64,000 nt of DNA from DASQYE01 sp036389315. GTDB taxonomy: Bacteria; Acidobacteriota; Blastocatellia; Pyrinomonadales; Pyrinomonadaceae. Where the stretch lies: positions 1-64,000 of the forward strand of contig DASVQF010000031.1 in NCBI GenBank assembly GCA_036389315.1, given 5' to 3'. The notes under the pieces were generated by a model that was not told where the DNA came from, searched no databases, and saw only the letters and a list, made by a program, of their open reading frames with translations. Numbering within the stretch: the first letter of the stretch is position 1; each line of letters starts with the position of its first letter. Made by a program: the position numbers and the translations under genes. Of the stretch, positions 59,903 to 64,000 are shown one piece after another.

Positions 59903-60094
59903 ATGACCGAGCACAACACCACCAACGACGACCAGTCCTCTTCACACGACACCGCCCCCGGCGACCCCGAAACCGCCGGAGAGACCACCGCCGCCGCCAC
60001 CATCACAGGCCCCACAGACACCACGCCCATCGGCACTGACACAATGGCGAAGCTCACTGCGACACCTAATGACGAAGGGGCTGGCAGAGAGTGA
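59903..60094 (+). CDS. Small Thr/Ala-rich protein, copy 2
   Basis: This 63-residue protein begins MTEHNTTNDDQSSSHD and shares APGDPETAGETTAAATITG and the TDTTP.G.DTMA...TATPND end with copy 1. It starts just after repeat copy C and ends 43 bp before the restriction-modification gene. Identical length and a long identical DNA stretch show that the two copies arose by recent duplication or are kept alike by conversion. Confidence 0.6.
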   Translation: MTEHNTTNDDQSSSHDTAPGDPETAGETTAAATITGPTDTTPIGTDTMAKLTATPNDEGAGRE

Positions 60095-60137
60095 GGCGGA
60101 TATAGCGCGGGCGTCAGAACTACTCTAAAATGGCGGT

Positions 60138-63100
60138 ATGAGCGCGAAAGATAGTACGCATCCACTGAAAGATTACCTGAAGAAGATAGAGCAGGCTCTC
60201 CTCACCGGCAGGGCTACCGAACACACGTATCGCTCAATTCTGGAATCGCTCGTTGAGTCTCTGAGCGGCAATGTCACTGTCATTAACGAGCCGAAACGTA
60301 TTAAATGCGGCGCGCCCGATCTGATTGTCATGCGCCGCGAGACCCCGCTCGGTTACATTGAAGCCAAAGATATAGGCGAGTCGCTCGACAAGGCCGAGGC
60401 GAGCGATCAACTGGCGCGCTACCGTGATAGCCTGGGTAATCTGATTCTTACAGACTACTTGGAGTTCCGTTGGTACGTGCAGGGCAAACATCGGCTCACG
60501 GCGCGGCTGGCGAAGAGTCGAGCGAACGGCAAGCTACAAGTTGAAAAGGACGGCGAGCATGAGGTCGCAGAGCTGCTCAATGCTTACCTGAATGCGCAAG
60601 CGCCCACGGTCAGCAGCCCGAAGGAGCTGGCCGAGCGCATGGCATCAATTGCGCGACTGATACGCGATACTATCCGTCGCGCCCTCGATGCAGAAGACTT
60701 ATCGGATAATATACCAGACCCGCTTCACGACCTGTTGAAAGGCTTCCAGCGAGTCCTGCTGCATGACCTGACGGAAGAGCAGTTCGCGGACATGTACGCG
60801 CAGACGATCTGCTACGGGCTGTTTGCAGCGCGATGTACGGCCAGGGGCGGCGCACGCTTTACGCGCGAGCAGGCGGCCTATCAACTGCCTAAGACCAATC
60901 CGTTTCTGCGCAAGATGTTCATGCACATTGCCGGGCCAGACCTGGACGAGAGGATTGCGTGGGCCGTGGACGACCTGGCGGCGCTGCTTGACCACACAGA
61001 CATCGCCGCGATTCTGCAAGACTTCGGCAAGCGTACGCGCCGCGAAGACCCGGTCGTTCACTTCTACGAAACGTTTCTCGCCGCCTATGACCCGAAGCTG
61101 CGTGAGACGCGCGGCGTCTATTACACGCCGGAGCCGGTCGTCTCCTACATCGTCCGCAGCGTTGACCATATTCTCAAGACGGAGTTTAAGCTAGCGGGCG
61201 GGCTCGCAGACGCGAGCAAGATCAAGGTGAAGCGTGCGGGCGAAAATAGAGCGACAGAAGTGCATCGCGTCTTAATCTTAGACCCGGCCACAGGCACGGG
61301 CACATTCCTCTACGGCGTCATCAATCATATCTTCGAGTCATTCAGGAATAATCAGGGCATGTGGTCTGCGTACGTCTCAGAGCACCTGCTGCCGCGCCTC
61401 TTCGGCTTCGAGCTGTTGATGGCTCCCTACACGGTGGCCCACCTGAAGCTGGACTTACTCTTGGACGAGACGGGCTACAACTTCGAGACCAACGAGCGCC
61501 TGCGCGTCTACCTGACCAACACGCTCGAAGAGGCGCACGCCGCCATCAATCTTCCATTGTTCGCGCAGGAGATCGCCGCCGAAGCCAACGAAGCCAGCCG
61601 CATCAAGCAGGAAGCCCCCGTCATGGTCGTCCTCGGCAACCCGCCTTATTCAGGTGATTCAGTCAATTCTGGAAAATGGATTGTTGATCTGTTACACGGT
61701 ACGGACAGACTTAATGCTCAGAAAACCGCTAATTATTATGAGGTAGATGGTCAGCAACTTGGTGAAAAAAATCCAAAGTGGTTGCTAGATGATTATGTCA
61801 AGTTCATACGCTTCGCGCAGTGGCGTATCGAGCAGACAGGTTATGGAATACTGGCCTTTATTACAAATCATGGTTATCTTGATAATCCTACATTTCGTGG
61901 GATGCGGCAAAGCTTGATGGAGACTTTCGATGATATTTACGTTCTGAACCTGCATGGCAACAGCAAGAAGAAGGAACGCGCGCCTGACGGTTCTGAAGAT
62001 AAGAATGTATTCGACATTCAACAGGGTGTTGCCATAGGAATCTTTATTAAGCGTGCAAGTGGAAAGAAAAAGACCGCGACCGTGCAGCACGCACATTTAT
62101 GGGGGCTGCGCGAGATTTACGAAGAGAATGAACACGTCGGGCGCGTTCTTACGGGTGGAAAATACCACTGGCTCTGGCAAAATGATCTAAGCACGACCTG
62201 CTGGACGATACTTGAACCAAAATCACCGCATTATCTTTTCGTACCACAAGATAATGATTTAAGAGTTGAGTACGACAAAGCTCAGCCAGTTGTCCAAATT
62301 ATGCCCGTAAATGGCTGGGGGGTTAAAACTAGAAGAGATTACTTGCTCGTAGACTTCTCTCGGACTGTTCTGGCAAGCCGTTTCCAAGACATACGTAAGC
62401 TGTCAACTGAAGAAGCAATTAGTAAATATGGAATCAAAGAAGCTCCTCACTGGAATTTTGCCTCGGCCAAAAAGCAAATGAGAGAGGACACAGATAATAA
62501 TGTCCGGGAGATTTTGTTCAGGCCCTTCGATATACGCTTTGTATATTACGAGAAATGTATGATTGAACGCGGCGATCATCGCTTCGATTTAATGCGACAC
62601 TTGTTTGCAGAAAATCTTAGTCTTATTACTGTTAGGAGATCGGAGATCGCAGGGATACCACAGCACTTTTTTTGCAGCAAAATAATTTCTGTCCTTCATT
62701 CTACCTCGGCAAAAGAAGCTAACTTCGTTTTCCCGCTTTATCTCTATCCCGATAACTTAAAAGCTAATCTTTTTGACACTGATGAGTCTACCAAAGCTCC
62801 TAGCGGGCGGCGTGCGAATCTTGCGCCGGAGTTCGTTGCGGATTTTGCTGGGCGGTTGAAGATGGCCTTTATTCCTGACGGCAAGGGTGATCTTGATTCG
62901 ACGTTTGGGCCGGAAGATGTGTTCGCGTACATGTACGCGGTCTTTCATGCGCCGACGTACCGGAGCCGTTATGCGGAGTTTCTGAAGATTGATTTTCCGC
63001 GTCTGCCGCTGACCTCGAAACCGGAGTTGTTTAGGGCTCTGTGCGCGCTCGGTGACGAGTTGGTCGGCCTGCATCTGATGGAGCGGCACGCGCCCGCCAT

Positions 63101-63416
63101 CACACGCTACCCGGTCGCGGGCGATAACATGGTCGAGGCCGTCCGTTACACGCAGCCGGACGAGGGCTCAACGACGGGGCGCGTCTGGATTAACCGGGAG
63201 CAGTATTTCGAGGGCGTGCCGCCCGAAGTCTGGGGCTTTCACGTCGGCGGCTACCAGGTCTGCCAGAAATGGCTCAAAGACCGTAAAGGGCGCAAACTGA
63301 CCTACGACGACCTCACACATTACCAGCACATAGTCTCGGCCCTGGCGGAAACTATCAGGCTCATGGCGGAAATTGATACAGTGATAGAAGAGTACGGAAG
63401 CTGGCCGCTGGATTGA
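60138..63416 (+). CDS. Single-chain Type ISP-like restriction-modification enzyme (nuclease-methyltransferase-specificity)
   Basis: The 1092-residue protein has an N-terminal PD-(D/E)xK nuclease-like site (P60-D61 ... E75-A-K77). A helical connector and an N6-adenine methyltransferase follow, with motif I LDPATGTGTFLYG (about 380) and motif IV LGNPPYSG (about 500). The C-terminus (about 1020-1090, VWGFHVGGYQVCQKWLKDRKGR...) matches the Type ISP specificity end. There is no helicase domain, unlike LlaBIII-type ISP enzymes, so it is closer to a helicase-less, Type IIG-like machine. DNA from about 61645 to 62790 is clearly more AT-rich than both ends, suggesting an exchanged target-recognition module. 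Confidence 0.87.
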   Translation: MSAKDSTHPLKDYLKKIEQALLTGRATEHTYRSILESLVESLSGNVTVINEPKRIKCGAPDLIVMRRETPLGYIEAKDIGESLDKAEASDQLARYRDSLGNLILTDYLEFRWYVQGKHRLTARLAKSRANGKLQVEKDGEHEVAELLNAYLNAQAPTVSSPKELAERMASIARLIRDTIRRALDAEDLSDNIPDPLHDLLKGFQRVLLHDLTEEQFADMYAQTICYGLFAARCTARGGARFTREQAAYQLPKTNPFLRKMFMHIAGPDLDERIAWAVDDLAALLDHTDIAAILQDFGKRTRREDPVVHFYETFLAAYDPKLRETRGVYYTPEPVVSYIVRSVDHILKTEFKLAGGLADASKIKVKRAGENRATEVHRVLILDPATGTGTFLYGVINHIFESFRNNQGMWSAYVSEHLLPRLFGFELLMAPYTVAHLKLDLLLDETGYNFETNERLRVYLTNTLEEAHAAINLPLFAQEIAAEANEASRIKQEAPVMVVLGNPPYSGDSVNSGKWIVDLLHGTDRLNAQKTANYYEVDGQQLGEKNPKWLLDDYVKFIRFAQWRIEQTGYGILAFITNHGYLDNPTFRGMRQSLMETFDDIYVLNLHGNSKKKERAPDGSEDKNVFDIQQGVAIGIFIKRASGKKKTATVQHAHLWGLREIYEENEHVGRVLTGGKYHWLWQNDLSTTCWTILEPKSPHYLFVPQDNDLRVEYDKAQPVVQIMPVNGWGVKTRRDYLLVDFSRTVLASRFQDIRKLSTEEAISKYGIKEAPHWNFASAKKQMREDTDNNVREILFRPFDIRFVYYEKCMIERGDHRFDLMRHLFAENLSLITVRRSEIAGIPQHFFCSKIISVLHSTSAKEANFVFPLYLYPDNLKANLFDTDESTKAPSGRRANLAPEFVADFAGRLKMAFIPDGKGDLDSTFGPEDVFAYMYAVFHAPTYRSRYAEFLKIDFPRLPLTSKPELFRALCALGDELVGLHLMERHAPAITRYPVAGDNMVEAVRYTQPDEGSTTGRVWINREQYFEGVPPEVWGFHVGGYQVCQKWLKDRKGRKLTYDDLTHYQHIVSALAETIRLMAEIDTVIEEYGSWPLD

Positions 63417-63490
63417 GATTTAGCGGGATAAAGCACCTATCTTCTGTCAATAAACGGCTTAGCTCTCGCCAGAGGGCTTTGTGCTGGCTA

Positions 63491-63721
63491 GAAAGTCCTT
63501 AATACCCACGCGAAAGTCCTTAATGCCGACGCGATAGTCCCTTCTGCCGACGCGTCGGCGGCTTATACCCGAGCGTCGGCACTTAATGCCGACGCGTTGG
63601 CATTAAGCGCCGGGGCGTCGGCAGAAGGCGCTGAGGCGTCGGCAGAAGCTTCCGGCTCGCCGGAAGCTTCCGCCCGCGCGATGGTCTGGCGTGCCCGAGT
63701 GTCGGCTTTTCGTACGATCAG
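63491..63721. repeat. Array 2: tandem repeat with exact 21-bp period (11 units)
   Basis: Eleven units of exactly 21 bp start at 63491, 63512, 63533, 63554, 63575, 63596, 63617, 63638, 63659, 63680 and 63701. The best unit, GTCGGCACTTAATGCCGAC plus GC (63575-63595), is itself a 7-bp inverted repeat around CTTAA. Units differ in sequence, the first two nearly identical and later ones more diverged, but no unit has gained or lost a base. The array lies 85 bp beyond the stop of the minus-strand XRE gene 63807-64000. Stops occur in several frames, so it is probably not coding. Confidence 0.88.
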
Positions 63722-63806
63722 GGGAGATTTAAAGAAGGGACGCAGAGGATTGAAAACTACTGGCTTTGTCTTGAAAGTCCCGGAAAAGTGGCATTCAGCC
63801 GAAAAG

Positions 63807-64000
63807 TCAGGGGCGGGTGTGTTTCGGCCCGGCGGGTAACTTCTTCGGTAAATCCAGCGCATCATCGGCTAGAACGTCCATGCTGACACCCGCAAGGCGA
63901 GCGTATTGCAGCAGAATCATGAGCGTCGGCTCGCTTTTGTCCAGCTCGTAGTCTGAGATTCTTGTGTAGGGAATCTGGTCTTCGACTCCTAACCGTTTCC
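63807..64000 (-). CDS. XRE-family helix-turn-helix protein, partial
   Basis: The minus-strand frame enters from the right window edge and ends at TGA 63809-63807. The visible 63 residues read KRLGVEDQIPYTRISDYELDKSEPTLMILLQYARLAGVSMDVLADDALDLPKKLP..., with the second half of the HTH and the same C-terminal linker as the XRE protein at 22135-22413. The N-terminal helices lie outside. Like its paralog it has a 21-bp-period array beyond its 3' end. Confidence 0.85.
   Translation of the reverse strand, partial: KRLGVEDQIPYTRISDYELDKSEPTLMILLQYARLAGVSMDVLADDALDLPKKLPAGPKHTRP

Noticed and set aside
63491..63721. CRISPR array
   Set aside because: The 21-bp units follow each other directly with no unique spacers, and units are diverged rather than identical. 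The same holds for 21850-22122.
63563..63865. Minus-strand ORF of 100 codons with seven-residue repeats over array 2
   Set aside because: The repeats are a by-product of the 21-bp period. The frame starts inside the XRE gene in another phase and ends within the array.

Overview
The window looks like a chromosomal segment of a diderm, GC-rich bacterium, most likely an Acidobacteriota member (perhaps Blastocatellia). This is inferred from a tuf-rpmG-trnW-secE-nusG-rplKAJL-rpoBC block, a Cys-rich double zinc-ribbon insertion in RpoB, LPS genes (lpxK, waaA), a zinc-ribbon Ser/Thr kinase with an Asn/Pro/Glu-rich tail, Calx-beta/DUF4214 secreted proteins, and the style of the intergenic palindromes. 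No 16S rRNA is present, so the taxonomy is not proven.

Layout. 1-13.2 kb: 3' end of tuf, then the ribosomal/RNA polymerase super-operon, closed by a strong terminator at 13169-13209. 13.2-22.8 kb: an accessory island with a HEPN-type putative RNase, an AP2-domain protein, a plasmid-like ParA plus ribbon-helix-helix pair, a broken membrane gene, DUF4087, a tandem UspA, SdpI, an AT-rich lipoprotein/membrane pair, and an XRE regulator with a 21-bp-period array at its 3' end. 22.8-25.05 kb: a split ATP synthase operon (atpI-atpB-atpE). 25.1-31.4 kb: kinase, lpxK-waaA, efp, dodecin, SprT-like protease. 32-37.3 kb: hrcA-grpE-dnaK-dnaJ. 37.5-58.9 kb: secreted and housekeeping genes on mixed strands (VPS10-like propeller, S9 peptidase, lipoprotein, VKOR-DsbA pair, tsaD, giant beta-helix/Calx-beta protein, two tandem rsmD copies, PilZ, recG, M3 peptidase, panE-like). 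58.96-64 kb: a second accessory island with a duplicated small Thr-rich protein flanking an unknown gene pair, a single-chain Type ISP-like restriction-modification enzyme, a second exact 21-bp-period array, and a second, partial XRE gene.

Working together: the first block makes the translation and transcription machinery, with a separate promoter and hairpin leader before rpoBC. lpxK-waaA builds the lipid A-Kdo core. The DsbA-like and VKOR proteins form an oxidative-folding couple. hrcA-grpE-dnaK-dnaJ is the Hsp70 system.

The most unusual signals are non-coding. (1) Two XRE genes each have a diverged array of exactly 21-bp period beyond their 3' end. (2) Long low-complexity palindromes of several sequence types sit exactly at gene junctions. 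(3) A 98-bp MITE with 18-bp perfect terminal inverted repeats and a 9-bp target duplication lies inside one of those palindromes. (4) A structured repeat of about 65-105 bp occurs three times in the two accessory islands.
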